A stretch of 64,000 nucleotides of DNA from Sipunculus nudus (taxonomy: Eukaryota; Annelida; Sipuncula; Golfingiida; Sipunculidae), in NCBI GenBank assembly GCA_026874595.1, contig CM049321.1, positions 20,616,979 through 20,680,978 of the forward strand, read 5' to 3'. Positions 23,556 through 36,631 of this stretch are shown here, piece by piece. The notes under the pieces are model-generated. The model had not been told where the DNA came from. It made no database searches and worked only from the letters and a program-made list of their open reading frames with translations. Position numbers and translations under genes: made by a program. Each line of letters begins with the position of its first letter. Within the stretch, counting starts at the first letter, position 1.

Positions 23556-23909
23556 TTTGACTTTCCAATACAATAGATTCAGAATTGAAAAAGCTTCACA
23601 TTTACATGTAGAAAACACCAGAAAATAGATAATAATGACCAGTGGATTGATTCGAAAACTTAACGCATAATGAAGGTTATGGCTGAAATGTAAACTAATA
23701 TTAGATAACCCATATGCTTGAATATTGTAAAAGATACTCTACTTTGTATGGGTAATAACACATTTATTAACACAGCTGGGGTAATATTATATTGGTGGAT
23801 TCAAAACTGCTATATCCGATCTGCGGTTTATATAAATGACTAAAAGAGATAATGAACCATATATATAATTGCTCTATTCAGTAGAAAACATCTATAAAGC
23901 CTACTCCTG

Positions 23910-24650
23910 CCACTGAGCAAAATGTGACATATCAATGTCATAAACAATAAACTAAAAACGTATATCAAGAAGGAGGCAACAAGGAAGACCGTGAACATAA
24001 GCAACTGGTAAAGACTGTGGTCCCGTGTTTTACTTTCCTCTTCTAAATATATAATTATGGATCAACATTGATAATGAAACATAAAACGCTGAAGTGATTG
24101 TCAAAGTATATTTGCAGAGCGCTCATTGATGTTCCAGCGATTAAATTTCGACACATATCTGTATGAATTTAATATCATGCAGCGAGTTTTATTATAAAAC
24201 AAAATGACGGCAATTGCATCAGGAAGGACAACCAAATTTATGTCAAACGAACGTATCAAACGTGTTTGTGTTTTAACAAGCGCCATTGTTAACATATGTC
24301 TTACGATTTGTATCTGTGACTTTACAAATAACCAGACTTGCTAAGCTCGACAATTTACAAATAAAATTAACATTACCACGCATATCAAACATTCATTTAA
24401 TAATACTACAGCACACGTTAAACGTTATGAACCTTTCCTCAAAGACCATTAATTTCGGTTAGTCTTTGTGTTGATAATATGTTTCATTCCTCTATATATC
24501 TTTTTTTTTTTGTTCTGATGTGTAGGCCTGTTTCCATAAGAGGTACCAAATGATCCCGATTTTTCCATTATGATAACAGCCGATCACCTGTTATAATCAA
24601 CGAGACACTATCACTTAAAAATGTTTACACTATCAGTGCGGTCAAGCTAC
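23910..24650. other. Y-B-specific stretch, content unknown
   Basis: Absent from Y-A and Y-C at the matching place (Y-C reads straight on near 36,160). No coding frame, terminal repeat or family recognised. It may be part of the same insertion event as the element that follows. Confidence 0.4.
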
Positions 24651-24659
24651 ATATGATAG

Positions 24660-25443
24660 TGCCGCTTGCCACAATGGACTACCTCTGGTTGAACACAACA
24701 TGTGTAGCATGTCAAGGCAAATAACGCTCCCTGCTTTCAAATTTGAAGCTCTTTGAAGTGCGTCCCCGGTGTTATCATAACCACGCTTCTTATATAATCT
24801 TAAAATGGTATTTGCTCTTGTCGATAACTATTAATTCAGTGGAATATTCTCGGTAGTTAATGTCATATACGCTGTATCAAGCTGAATCAGTTAAATAACA
24901 GGAGGAAATTGTATAAAAATGAATTCGGCTGTGCCCTTCCAAATACTTACCCTCTATTTCGATGGAACAAATGTTACCAGGTGTATGTGGTACACATTTA
25001 ATTGAAAAGCCACCCCGTAATCAGAGGGAAACATTGTAACTAACTGTCCGCGGTGTAAAATAAATGGAACAGCCAAATGAAACACCGGGGTACCTGGTTT
25101 CGAGAGGCCAGCGCAGACAGATTATTGTTGACAAATGCAATTTTTCACCGTGATTCCCCGTAAAATGTCATTATTATGGGGCGTGATTGTGGAGATTGCG
25201 CGTGTCCAATATCCATATGGCATTTAAGGAAATGTTATAAACACAATGTTTGTACCGGCGATGTTTTTTTCACTTGTGTCTCTGAGTAGTGACCAACGGG
25301 TTAATTTCTTGATGTGTTCTTTTTTTTAAATTTATCTGTCGGGCCTGATGCTGCGTTTTTTAATAAACGCCGGCCTTAAATAGAAGCCGGCCTTGTTAAG
25401 ATTCCGGGTGAACGCAGCGTCTTAAAATAAAAAAAAAATACCT
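24660..25443 (-). mobile_element. Decayed copy of the 55.7-kb TIR element, inverted
   Basis: Reads as a diverged reverse complement of 55,683-56,640: shared blocks include the GCCGGCCTT..TAAACGCCGG segment near 25,360, ttcgagaggcc near 25,100 and aagtgcgt..ccg near 24,760. The right end decays to GTCTTaaaATaaa..AATACC next to TA. Non-coding. Confidence 0.7.
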
Positions 25444-25449
25444 ATTGCT

Positions 25450-25890
25450 ATTTAAGGTGCCTTTGATCTTCATGCTTGCCTTCTGAATATGTTTTAGTTT
25501 TTAATTTTCCCTTGAAGATGTCCCCACATTTTATAGTGCCTGTGGTTTAGTTACTATTGTCCCCTGAAGATGTCCCCACATGCCATTATTTTACTTGTGA
25601 ATTGCAAACAAAGGGGAAATTTTATTTTTGTTTTATAGCTGATGACACTAACTTGTCAGACAGACACTCAAAAACTAATCCTGAAAAGGTATCCACGAGA
25701 GCAGTCACTGACCTTAATTGAATGAAAACGAATAATATGTTGGAACATTATCACACTAAAACAAAACCTTGACGGACGGCCAGACATCGGGACAGCAATA
25801 CAGACAGCCGGGACAGACAGACAAAGCCTAACAATGTCTCCGTTCAGCGGAAGCCGGGGACAATAACAATGAATACATTTATTAGGATGA
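25450..25890. repeat. Insert shared by Y-B and Y-C, absent from Y-A
   Basis: Starts near gatcttcatgcttgccttctgaat and ends near gttcagcggaagc. Y-C carries it at 36,185-36,545; Y-A lacks it. It includes a GACA-rich purine stretch. No gene. Confidence 0.65.
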
Positions 25891-26859
25891 ACTTTTCCTG
25901 CAATTCTCGGAGACCAACTCCCATCACATCAGATTACCTAATTCATTGCATCTTTTTATTTATGCTAAACTCGACTCGTCTGATTGTTGGCTTAAAATAG
26001 TTGTGGTCCCTCTACCAACCGTATGGAGTGCAGTTTAAAGTTACACAAGTTTCTGCATTATGCGTTCCGTGATCTTTTATATCTTTCAAACACCTTTTTT
26101 TATTACATACTGGCCACCCGTATGAATAAAAAAAAATATGAGTATTTTCCAGCATGAGGGTTTGCGTGCTTTTGGACAAGCGTAAACACAGTTAAATCAT
26201 GGTAAATATATTCTATAGAAATAATATCAATATATTAATTATCGAAGTAGCATATCATATTATAAGCATTGTTGTTTGTATCTATGAGAAATAACATCAT
26301 TTAAAAACTGTATATTCAACACAGTTCTTTTCACATGTGAATCCTTCTACATAAAGATCACACGATGTTGCAAACACTGTTGAACGTCTGCAGCACAAGA
26401 CCGACGTCCAAAGTTCTTTAGTACATTTTTACCAAATTGGGTTTGCTACAGTTGTGTCCATTGCGTTTTAGAAAATAAAGTTTATAGAAGGACATGTTTT
26501 ATTAGCTGTTACCTGTATTTTCCCATAAATAGAGAGAAAAAAAATATTCATATGTGCATTTTTTCACGAATGGCAGCTCCAGTTAATATTCTTCCTGGAT
26601 TAGTTGAAACATTTCACAAATAATAATTCTTTTTTTGTTGTAATGAAAAAAAAATTCATAGTAATGTTCAAATCGTAAGTGAAAAGAAAGCAAATGGTTA
26701 TCATGTAAGAGATATGCCAAAATAACACCGACTTAAAACAAAATATTTATAGAATAATAGATAAGAAGAACAAATGTCATTTTCGCAAATCCATATAACT
26801 TTTCAAAATACTATATGCTAGGCAAAACCATATTGACCTGATGAAAAAATACTCAAAGT

Positions 26860-27063
26860 TAATTTGAGACCGATCAATTAACCCACAGCCATGTGTTTGC
26901 TTGCGTCAAAGCCAAACGGATGACAGGTCATTTTGTTTTATAACCTTCATAATTATCTCGACCTGTCGTTTAATTTGATGCATAGTAAATGTAGGTTTGT
27001 TATGCTGAAACGCTTGACAGGCGTCTTGATAATTACTTTCGTAACCATGTAAACTAGCCTGGC
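26860..27063 (-). pseudogene. Y-B N-terminal CTLD half exon, late frameshift
   Basis: Best preserved Y CTLD exon: acceptor GTTTCAG, then phase 1 GYESNYQDACQ, TFTMHQIKRQVE and LSSVWL, after which TGA (26,906-26,908) follows because of a small deletion at the Gly of WLG. In the other frame a W-L-W block appears but runs into TGA. The fold could not be completed. Confidence 0.75.
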
Positions 27064-28198
27064 CTGAAACAGTAACCAAAACAATTTTTTTTTTGGTCAT
27101 TTTGGAATAAAGTACAAAACAAGAAAATTTCCAGTCAAATTCTTCCATTGACGACGGACCTCTAACAATTGTGTCGAGAACTTCACACTGTCTTGATTAA
27201 CACATTCTGAAGACTAGTTTCAGACTTCCAAAACCGTCGCACATTATTTAAAACATCCACATCAAAGTTTATCTGAATCGTTATATCCATAACGTCCACA
27301 AGATTTAGACAGGTAAATGTCGACGTCAGTGTGTCTGATATACCTAACATTTCAGATTGTTAAAGTTCTGAAGAAGCTTACAAATACTATCTTATGAATC
27401 ACAAAGGCTAACCGATATTTATGCAAATTGTATAACATGACTCAAAACTTCAACTGAGGTTCATGTAGCGCTACCTGCATCGACCTAATTTTTTTTTCCG
27501 GGGACAAAACTTTGATTACCTTAAGCAATGTGTGGATTTATCGTTGGGATTAGTCCATGTTCTTCACTAATAATCAGTTTTTCTAAACTAGCCCAAATAA
27601 TATAGTTTCACGGGTTTGGCATATCTGATATAAAGCAACCGTCATAAAATCATTTTAATTAAAAACTTATCGTGGTAATTGGAGACAGTCAACAAGTTGG
27701 TACCCTGACCTGCTATGTAAGTGTCCTGATGTTTGGTCCATTTATTACTATATATAATATATTTTTTTATATTTTTTTCAGCTAAAATTAGTACTCCCAG
27801 CTTGAAAAAGAATTTCATAATCCCCATTGCGCTGAAATAGAGGGAACCTAAAAATTACTTCAGGTGAGCGTTTTTGCTGTAATCATTTTATAAACTTTCC
27901 TATATGTGTTTTCTTTTTTTAATTTTCCAGAAACACACAGAAAACATAGTGTTGTCGCAGTTTCGAATACATTTTTTTATGTAAACACTTGAAATATTCC
28001 ATTTAATCAAGTACTAATCCACAAAAAAGATCGTATATCGTAAATTGGTACCGAAAAGCATAAAATAACAATTTTAAAATTGGAACTGTGTGTACCGATT
28101 AGATTCAGTCAGAACGTAGTCATGTATTCTATGGATATATCATTTCACAGGATATGAAAAACAAAACACGTAAGTATTAAACTTATGTAAAAGCTTAC

Positions 28199-28268
28199 CT
28201 AACACTATTGCTTTACTCTCGGGACACTGAAAAAAGGTGAAAAACAGCCAGACAGATATGAACCTCAT
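28199..28268 (-). CDS. Y-B signal-peptide exon
   Basis: ATG at 28,268, 23 codons, donor TTAG|GTAAGC, phase 1. The peptide MRFISVWLFFTFFQCPESKA is a good signal sequence with a basic residue before the core. The frame also extends upstream to further Met codons (KYIKTTFLTVKGDDK), as in Y-C, but Y-A has a stop there, so the inner ATG is preferred. The downstream Y-B CTLD exon is broken. Confidence 0.72.
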
Positions 28269-28879
28269 CTTGTCGTCTCCTTTTACTGTCAAGAAGGTGG
28301 TTTTGATATATTTCATGACATCGTGTTCTGATGCCCGCACAAGCTTTATCCCTGGCACAAGGAGTAACTACTTGTTTCCAATAGTTTATATGGTTAAAAA
28401 GCATCGTTACAGTCATTGTGGTTATACAATTCCTGACACAAAACGTAATTGTTTATTTAATATTTGCTTTATAAATTTTATAAACATAACAGTGATTGTT
28501 TTATACGTCATTTATGTAATTGTAGTAGGTTTAATTGGTAAGAAGGTTATAGACGGACCAAGGGCCAAATAGGCTAATTGTATTTCTAACTGACTGTCCG
28601 CCGATTCCATAGATCTGTATCCCACACTCGTGATATTTAATTGAGAGTACTTGCGCTATATGAATCATCAAAAAGTCGTTTTAAATATATTTAAAATATT
28701 ACATGCTTGAACCAATTTTCTAAAGATAAGTTTTCTGTAATGTCGCAGGCTGTTGTTTATAATATAATGCTGGCTATAAGGATCTAAACAAGTCCGATGA
28801 CCGTTGGTCGTAGAGAAGGTGTTGCTTATATACTAATCAACCTTCCTCGCTCGCTATGTGTCTGAATTACTGAACGGAC

Positions 28880-29900
28880 GTATTTCTGTCACTCTTAGAA
28901 TATTACTAGATGATGACGAATTGATAGATTAAGATTATTGGTGACAGGTTTCGGGATGTCAGTTCTGGTATACAGTTATCAGTTCGTATCCCGAAAACCA
29001 TTCTGATTCTGTCCATGTGTTTCTGACGTGATATATTATATTTTACCCTTGTATTTTAAAACAGATTTAAGTGTTGTAGGTGCTCTCAGTTATCATGAAA
29101 ATTTTTAAATCGATTCTTTATATCATATTGTGATTTATATCATGCCGAGATTCACTGGTAATACAGATCTCGAGGGAAGAATGTGTTGTTATATTTCACA
29201 ATGTAATAATTGCTGCTATGGTCCCTTCTTTGCTATAATGTCTTCTTATATATTTGCTACAAAGTTCACTGTAAGGTTGTATTTTGTGTGGTGCAAGTTA
29301 TATACTAGGATTACTTAGTTCAATTGCTACCATGCGTTATTTAGAGCGGCTCTTTTTCCGTAGGTGTGAAGTCGTAATCTTGTATTTTGTAGAAGGTCAG
29401 GATAAGTTATTCCTATTAATTTGATAACTGCTAGGGAGGAGGAACTTTTTTTTTTAAATCCAGATATCCTGTACTCCTACCTCAGTATTCCTCGGGTCTG
29501 CATGATTTAGACAAAACTAACTGTTGGTAAAAAATCTTGTGACTAATACCAACACTACCTCCACCTTAGTTTCCTTAATGCTTTGTTTAATCAACTCTAA
29601 AAAACGGGCTAGAAAATTTAGATCCCTTATACTTGAATCAAAGGAAAAGCATCACACAAGTACATTTAGTGTAAACTGCCTTTTCATTTTGTTTACATAA
29701 AAGCCTCTATGTATTTCAGTTATCCTGTGCGGTGTATCGGTGAGTTGGTTTCTTAGTTTGTCATTCAGATAGTCGATGGGCACCAACGGATTGATACGCA
29801 CATATTACTTATAGTGATCGAGTTTAGACCTTGCCCAATACATGATCAATTACCTTTTATACCTATGGCGGATACATTATGTGAAGAGTTAAATAATTAT
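28880..29900. other. Y-B-private insertion of about 1 kb, unidentified
   Basis: Y-C reads continuously from tgtctgaatta to ttcataaac (40,818-40,842), whereas Y-B has about 1 kb between the same landmarks. The inserted DNA is T-rich. I found no terminal repeats or coding frame. Confidence 0.5.
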
Positions 29901-30522
29901 TCATAAAAATTCAATTTAATCATAAACTGATTCAACTTTTACGCAAAAGTCTGCATGGTAGGGAGAAATCGAAGAGCCCTATGAAAACCATGGACTTTGT
30001 TTGAACCAATACAATTCGTTTTTATACCCACTCTTGGATCAAACCTCGGCCGCCATCGCAGAGGGTCGAGCGTTTTACCCCTGGAATGCCCTGGCTCAAT
30101 ATAGTTACATGCAAGCACTTGGTATCGTTACCTGGTGATGGATGTTGATACGTGGATTTATATTAAATAATATTAGCTTTAAATGTCGGGGTTTTCGTTT
30201 ATCAGTGCACAATATCATTATTATTCACTTGTATACAGCCTCAATGAGATATAATGCTTGCTATGTTCAATAAATAGTAAGTGGACATATAAGCGTCTGA
30301 CATTCATTGATTGCTATGTAGAGTAAATAATAAATAGACATATGAGCGATGAGCAACGCTTCCTGGCTGAACTGCTCAATTAGCAGTTTATTTGTGTTCT
30401 TAATTTGCAAATGAAATAACGCAACAGTAATTTAGTATCATTTTGCTCAGAATGATTTATCCATTAAGTAATGGTAATGTTTTAATAGCTGGTTTTAACA
30501 TTGCTATATAAATGTATCTATG

Positions 30523-30528
<6 letters not shown>

Positions 30529-30587
<59 letters not shown>
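30529..30587. repeat. (AT)n microsatellite
   Basis: About 59 bp of AT; Y-C has 41,343-41,402 at the same place. Confidence 0.95.
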
Positions 30588-30589
<2 letters not shown>

Positions 30590-32388
30590 TGTGTTGCCTA
30601 TATTCCCATGGAAAATAACCTCGCATTTCTTGGGAAGACCAAAACTAATAGTTTCCCCTATTATTTCTCACGATTGTGTCATAATAGAAGATATTAACGA
30701 AAATAAAATTAGTTATCATCTCTGATACAGGGCTTAAAACTCTATCTCTTAATCAATTAGTTGTCTGTGGTTTATGGTTATATTTCAAGTGCTGCCCTGG
30801 TTCCATATTGGAAAAAGCTTCCTTCTTTACTGCAAATTGGATCCTCTTGGTATCATAATTATAAGTATTAGAAAAATATTGAATCTGTTCTACTTAAGGA
30901 AATATTACCATAGACCTAACCGTAATGTAACATCCTTTCAGAGAAAAAGGCTGTAGATTAGAAATTATTACTAGGGATATTTCATTTGCCCACCCAATCC
31001 AACAATTTATGATGTCGACGAAAAAAATATCACACGGCTATTCTGAATCAACAGCCAACAACTTAAACCTGCACCAAGTGAGGCATGGGCGGTCTCCTTA
31101 CGTGTGCGCCCTCGCCCTTTTTACATCAGAGATGGCAAAGCATAATCTGACTTTAGCAATACCTAACTTTAAATATGTCTAGACTTTTGATCCATATCTA
31201 ATTATATGTTACCTATGTGTGGTTTTCTCTCAAAATAGAAATATCGATGCAGGCTAAAAAAAATTATTATTCCTGCCAGACTTAGGCTTATGTACTACAT
31301 TCGGCCATTCAAGATGTATAAACTTGCCAAATTTTAGCCCGTCAAGTCAGCCCACTCCCGGGATATGTGCTTTTCATCCAAAATACAATTATATAGGAAC
31401 GATTAACATGCGACAATATGGGCCGTTAGCGCTTGGAAGGCCGATATCTAAATTCACTCCTTGGATGTGTACACAGACCTACGCTACCATAACAAAATTG
31501 AAGGTGGCGCCACCAATCTTGGGTACGTGTAAGCTGATCCAAGATGTATGGAAATATAAAATACCTGGATGATACGTCAGACTACTGCCTATATATGTGC
31601 ATTTATGTAAGCTATATATTGTATATTCTCCGTGTTGGTCAATATTAACTCGAGACTCCTTGTTCTAATATACTTGGTTTGATGTAATAAATATTGATGG
31701 ATCTCTATCTTATATTACAGCTTCACAAAACTTACTTATAATGTAAATTAACTACGCCAAAATACCGCAAACTAAAACACCATTCCTGAGGAGCCATAAC
31801 AGGCATAATTTTAGATATTTTGATTATTTGCAAAAATAACATTACTTACATGTAGAAAGATGTGTTAACAGGCAAACATCTTCTAACTTCTTCTAATGAA
31901 AAGAATGTGTTTACCTGATATCTTTTGGTATCACCGTGCTTTGTTTACATCGCAGCTGGCGAGTTAAAGCACAGCACTTGGGTGACACATATTTAATTAT
32001 GAAATGCACTCGTTGTCCTTAAATTACTTTTAAAAAAGGAATTCATGTTATGGTATTGGCAAACTTTGTTTGTCATAATACAATGTGTTACTGTGTTTCC
32101 GATGTTGCCGCATATCATTTGAAATACATATAGTAAATTAAAAGCCAACATTTTCGCTTAATCTTGAAAGCTGGTTTGAACAAATGAAAATATATTTTGA
32201 AGAAGAAAGTATATAACTGGCATTTTCTGGTTCAAAATATGAGTTTTTATCAGCTAATCTTTTAATGAAATTATCTTTTTCTCTGTTATGGCCTTCAGCG
32301 AAGTGTCAGATTTAGCCGAGTTTTTTGTTTTTAATCCGCATAACCTTTTTATAATTTTAATTCTAATTTATTTGTTTCTCTAATATAC

Positions 32389-32393
<5 letters not shown>

Positions 32394-32440
<47 letters not shown>
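32394..32440. repeat. (AT)n microsatellite replacing a splice donor
   Basis: The X3 exon reads TTTAAACTCCCAAAAATGGC and then runs into AT repeats where X1 has AACG|GTAAGC. Confidence 0.9.
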
Positions 32441-32441
<1 letters not shown>

Positions 32442-32702
32442 CCATTTTTGGGAGTTTAAAAGTCCATGAAACCTTTTCGAAGACCAAACAAAACCTCTGA
32501 GCAGCCCATGTGGTGCATTTTCTTATTGCGGTTGATATACTTGAGACCGAGAGTATGTTATTTTTCTTCTTACACAAGTTGCAGGCGTTAAACCAATCGT
32601 TAGGTGTGACAATGCATTTTACAAGTACACATGTCTCTGAGGCAGGCGTTCCGTTTCGGTCTTTATCTTTCATACAAATCCCACTATTACAGTCTGAACA
32701 AC
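32441..32702 (-). pseudogene. X3 N-terminal CTLD 2 exon, frameshifted
   Basis: Acceptor TTTCAG, phase 1, CSDCNSGIC, then NDWFNACNLCK and LSVSS match X1. After an indel the WVGLK region is read only in another frame (CSEVLFGLRKGF). The donor is lost to the AT repeat. Cysteines of the N-terminal hook are kept. Confidence 0.78.
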
Positions 32703-32953
32703 CTGAAATTTGTGAGAATTATATAAATAATCTATGTGCAAACCCTGTGTTTCGTATTTTTTTACTCTTTGCTCCTGGTAAACCCCAGTATCAGTCAGAG
32801 GGCCGACAAATATGTACTAGTTTCAAGAAACTGGTTCTCTTTAGTATGAGATACATGAAATTAAAATGAGTTTTTTTAAGGAAACCAAGAATCAGGCATT
32901 TTTACTCAGATGAAACCGCCAGTAACAAAGGTACCATATTCATAACTCTCTTC

Positions 32954-33067
32954 CTTTATTTCACACGCAAACCCTTGAACTTCAGTCCAGCAGTCTGTTG
33001 CATACGCCGGGAGAGACTGGAATCTCAAAGCAGCGCAGGTTTGACGATCAAAGTCTCTGGTTACAGT
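32954..33067 (-). pseudogene. X3 C-terminal CTLD 1 exon, frameshifted, donor lost
   Basis: Reads QTCAALRFQS, YATDCWTEVQGFACE, clearly homologous to X1 4976-5089 and keeping a Trp that X1 has as Tyr. A 5-nt loss near the start breaks the frame and the donor GT reads GA. Confidence 0.72.
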
Positions 33068-33284
33068 CTAATAGGGTTTCATTATTTTATTATCACGATC
33101 ACTTTTTAAGTACACACAGTTAATTAGTAACAGCCATGTTTCAAATAGTGGCCCCTATATCACTTCTGCAAATTAAAATTTGAATTCCAAGATGTAAAAA
33201 AGGTATTTCAGGAACGGATTATCTGCTTATTTACAGTATATATTATGATAAGAGCTTATGCATATACGTAAGGCAACAAAATCA

Positions 33285-33370
33285 CACAGGAATCCCTGCC
33301 ATCAATTCATACAAAATGTCTGCATTAGTACTTCTTCATGCTGGTCATGGAGATGGAAAGGTAACGTAAA
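33285..33370 (-). pseudogene. X3 fragment of the N-terminal CTLD 1 exon
   Basis: About 80 bp match the X1 exon 5645-5854 in its middle (cttcttcatgctggtcatggagatg against cttcttcgtgttggccatttagatg). The rest is missing, cut short just before the Tigger-like remnant. Confidence 0.5.
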
Positions 33371-33411
33371 TTGATTATCTTGAAATGCCTTACGAGTAGA
33401 GTAATAATCTA

Positions 33412-34290
33412 AAGTCGAACCCCACAATTACGACCACCCGGGGGACTGAGCGAAGGGGTGGTCGTATTTGAGAAACTCTTATATCGGTCGCCAATGTTTA
33501 ATGTATATCAGGGTGTATTTTATTGCATATCTAAAATGTGAATTATAACAAAGGTTTTAACAAAGGTGTGTAATTTAAAAGAAAACAACATTGTTTTAAA
33601 TATTTATTCATGATAAAAAAATAATTTACATGAACACATACGTAATGCTTGACGAAAAGAACCTACTGAATGCATATTGACCATAATACGTGGCAGAATA
33701 TATGTACGAAAGACATGTGAAACATTGAAAGCACTGTAATAAAATATTAGTGTATCAGAATATATTAATTCTTCACGAATAAGTCCAAAGTAGTTTGTCT
33801 TGAGGTCACACATGTTGAGCGCACGGCACAGGCGGTCAGTACATCTTCCAGGGCACATATCTGTTCCATCAGCTTGGTGCAGTTCTGCTGCTGCAAGAAT
33901 TCCTTTAAGTAAGAAGCCCACCGTAGTGCATCCGCGAATGTGGCAGCTTTTTTCGGCGACGCGTGAGGTGAGACGTCACCAGATGTACTCTCGGTGTCGA
34001 TGTTATCGTCCCGGTTGTCCTGGTGTAACTGTAAGTTCTCCACTATCTGCCATTCCCCGTCTTCAGAGTTAGAATCTGTGGTGCAGAGGTCCGCGTCGAT
34101 ACCGGTGTTTGTTTCGGGATGATGACATCAGCACAGAAATCACGTCCTTTGGCGATCTCCTTTGGCGGTATCCATCTTGCTGTGTACACGGTTCATAAGG
34201 CGCTTCCGGTGCTAAATCTTGACGTTCTGGATGATGCCTTGGTATTGACGTGGTGTTGGCAGGCACTAATGTGTTGGGATTAATTGGCTA
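33412..34290 (-). mobile_element. Tigger/pogo-like DNA transposon remnant, 5' part missing
   Basis: The end at 33,412 reads AGTCGAACCCCACAATTACG with CGACCACC..GGTGGTCG motifs, typical of Tigger-type terminal repeats, and is preceded by TA. The minus frame 34,043-33,765 ends ALRWASYLKEFLQQQ..LEDVLT..SRQTTLDLFV, matching the C-terminal helix and Q-T-T-L-D-F/L-F ending of pogo/Tigger transposases. No second terminal repeat was found; sequence of Y-C begins by 34,390. Confidence 0.7.
33765..34043 (-). pseudogene. Tigger-like transposase C-terminal fragment
   Basis: About 92 codons with an acidic Ser/Asp/Glu segment, then the helical ALRWASYLKEFLQQQ and a closing RQTTLDLFVKN before the stop. The DDE catalytic domain is absent; upstream, a stop appears near 34,130 in this frame. 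Confidence 0.68.
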
Positions 34291-36065
34291 ATTGAGTATG
34301 TCCTTCTTATTTAGTGTAACCTAAACTTTTATGGGAATAGGCAAGAACAGTGAGACATAAATTACATCCATAAAATATAGGGAAAACGTTGTTTTATGTT
34401 TGAACTAAACTATGAGTGACCGATAAAATTTGTACGGCTTGATGAAAGTAATCACTTTGCAGAGGAATATATGTGTGCATTTTGTGATTTTGTTTTGGGG
34501 GCTTATTATGCATTTATTTTGTAAATGCTGGACCCTCTAAATGAATGATGTTATTATATTTTTATGAACTTGGCTGGACGATCCGGTATTAGGATGGGTC
34601 GAGCCATCGTGTGATCCTGTTTAAAATACCATACATGCGATACCATATACGTTAAACTAAGTATTTGAATCAGTATTATTGCAAAATCTTACTTGACAGA
34701 TTCACTGAAGACTCAATTATCTTCATGAAGCTTAACACCAGCAAAATATACGTTTCCCTTCACACCCTATCGAGTCAGTATTCTTGTTGTATCAGCGGGG
34801 GTGCTTTTATATAAATTTATGGCATCCTGGTTCGGTTTCATCATTATTGTTGTGCGTCTGGGTCGAGTGTTTTATTTTTTTCCTGGTCTATCCCACACTC
34901 TTATATTGTAGTCTTATCGATCAGTGTTAACTAATTTTATAGAATAAATGCTGAAAAACAAGCCTGAGGAGACGATTAATTAGTATGCTGTTTCGCAGAG
35001 TGGATGTGGGTCTGGGTTGAGTGTTTTATTTTTTTTCCTGGTCTATCCTACACTTAAACAGGCTGGATATCAATTGTACAATAGAAACCCTGTTGATGGA
35101 TATTTTAAGCCTCTTATTTATGTACATATGTTACACAGATATAATATAATACGACCTAAATCAAATCCGATGAAGAGGGGGCATCAAACATATAGACTCA
35201 GAAAGGGAAAAATATCTGAAGTTTCTTTGATAGATATCAATCATTTTAATATATAATGATACGAGACATTCTTCAAATATAATATATAAAGCTAACATAT
35301 GCCGCATGGTGTACATTAAGTCATTTTGAAACAGAGACTTTACAAAAATACAACAAGAATATAAAAAATTGTGATCCTGCACTTAAAACAACAGATTGTT
35401 CATCTGGTAATCTGTCTCCAAAATATTTGCCATTACGGCTATGCAGTAACTGTGGTACCTTAGGGCGTTAGAACAATGATAGTTTGCCATGAACAGAACA
35501 AGTGCTCCTCTTATTAAAAATACAATTTTTCTTAATCAAATGTACCTAAACGATTGGGAATAGTAATTCTTTGTTCCAAATATGTTTCCCCGAATACAAG
35601 TTCATACATGCTTGTTTTTTCAAAAGATCAGTGTAGCTTCCATGCAATTACCAATAAAATATTTTTTGGAGAGGTAAATCAACATTATTCTGGGTTCTGA
35701 ATTGTGGTCCTATGCTTGTTCCTCTTTGGAACTACGGGTAGAAAACACATATCAGTACTTTTGTAGATACCAGGGAAAAAAACAGGAACTAAACATGCTC
35801 ATAAAGGTGGCGGCGACATCCTGCGAAAGACTGATGGACTAAAGAGAGCTTAATAATAGAAAGTATATATATATATACTTGTTGTATAATGTATTATTGT
35901 TCCTACTTTTCAACACAATTGATTTTGAATTAAAAAGCTTGACCTTTACATATATAAAACACAAAAAAATATAAAAGTCAATAATACTACATCGGTAAAA
36001 TTGCTAGATTCGAAACTGCTATATCCGAACAGCTGTTAATATAATTGACTAAAAGTGAAAATGAC

Positions 36066-36067
<2 letters not shown>

Positions 36068-36111
<44 letters not shown>
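36068..36111. repeat. (AT)n microsatellite
   Basis: About 44 bp of AT, same place as 10,171 and 11,329 in Y-A. Confidence 0.95.
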
Positions 36112-36117
<6 letters not shown>

Positions 36118-36631
36118 ATTGCTCTATCGAGTAGGAAACAACTTCAGCTCTGTCTATTTCTGCCTATTGTTATTTTCGGTTTATATGATCTTCTTGCTTG
36201 CCTTCTGAATATTTTTTTTAGGTTTTATTTTTCACTAAAGATTTCCTTAACTTTCATAGTGCCTGGGTTTAAGTTTTCATTGTCCCCGGAAGATGTCTCC
36301 TTTTGGAGCTGATGATAATATATTTTCAGACAGACACTCATTAACCAATCCCAACCAAGGTATGGATGAGAGCAATCAATGATCCAAATTTGAATGAAAT
36401 CTAATAATATTTAGGAAAGTTATCGCACGAAAACGAAAAGCTGGCGGACGGACAGACAGAGAGACAGACAAACAGACGGACAGACAGGCGAACAGTTAAA
36501 CGGACAGAGAGACAAAGCCAGTCAACGTTCAGCGGAAGCGGGGCAAAATAACAGTGAATACATTTATTAGGATGAAATTGTCCTGTAATTTGTCCTGTGA
36601 TTTGGAATATTGAAAAAACTCATATATATAC

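Larger units (their letters stand above)
22860..32260. repeat. Segmental duplication unit Y-B
   Basis: Co-linear with Y-A and Y-C from the gtggatgtgtgcctgg block to the ttgaa.aagaaagta block. It lacks the Y linker and C-terminal CTLD half, which are replaced around 23.9-25.9 kb by an element and flanking sequence. It carries a private insertion of about 1 kb at about 28,880-29,900. Confidence 0.78.

Noticed and set aside
31324-31572. Plus-strand frame similar to frames at 20,177 and 42,043
   Set aside because: Similarity is due to the Y segmental duplication; the three frames differ by indels and stops, so no coding constraint is visible.
33800-34072. Plus-strand open frame of 90 codons
   Set aside because: Shadow of the minus-strand Tigger-like transposase fragment.
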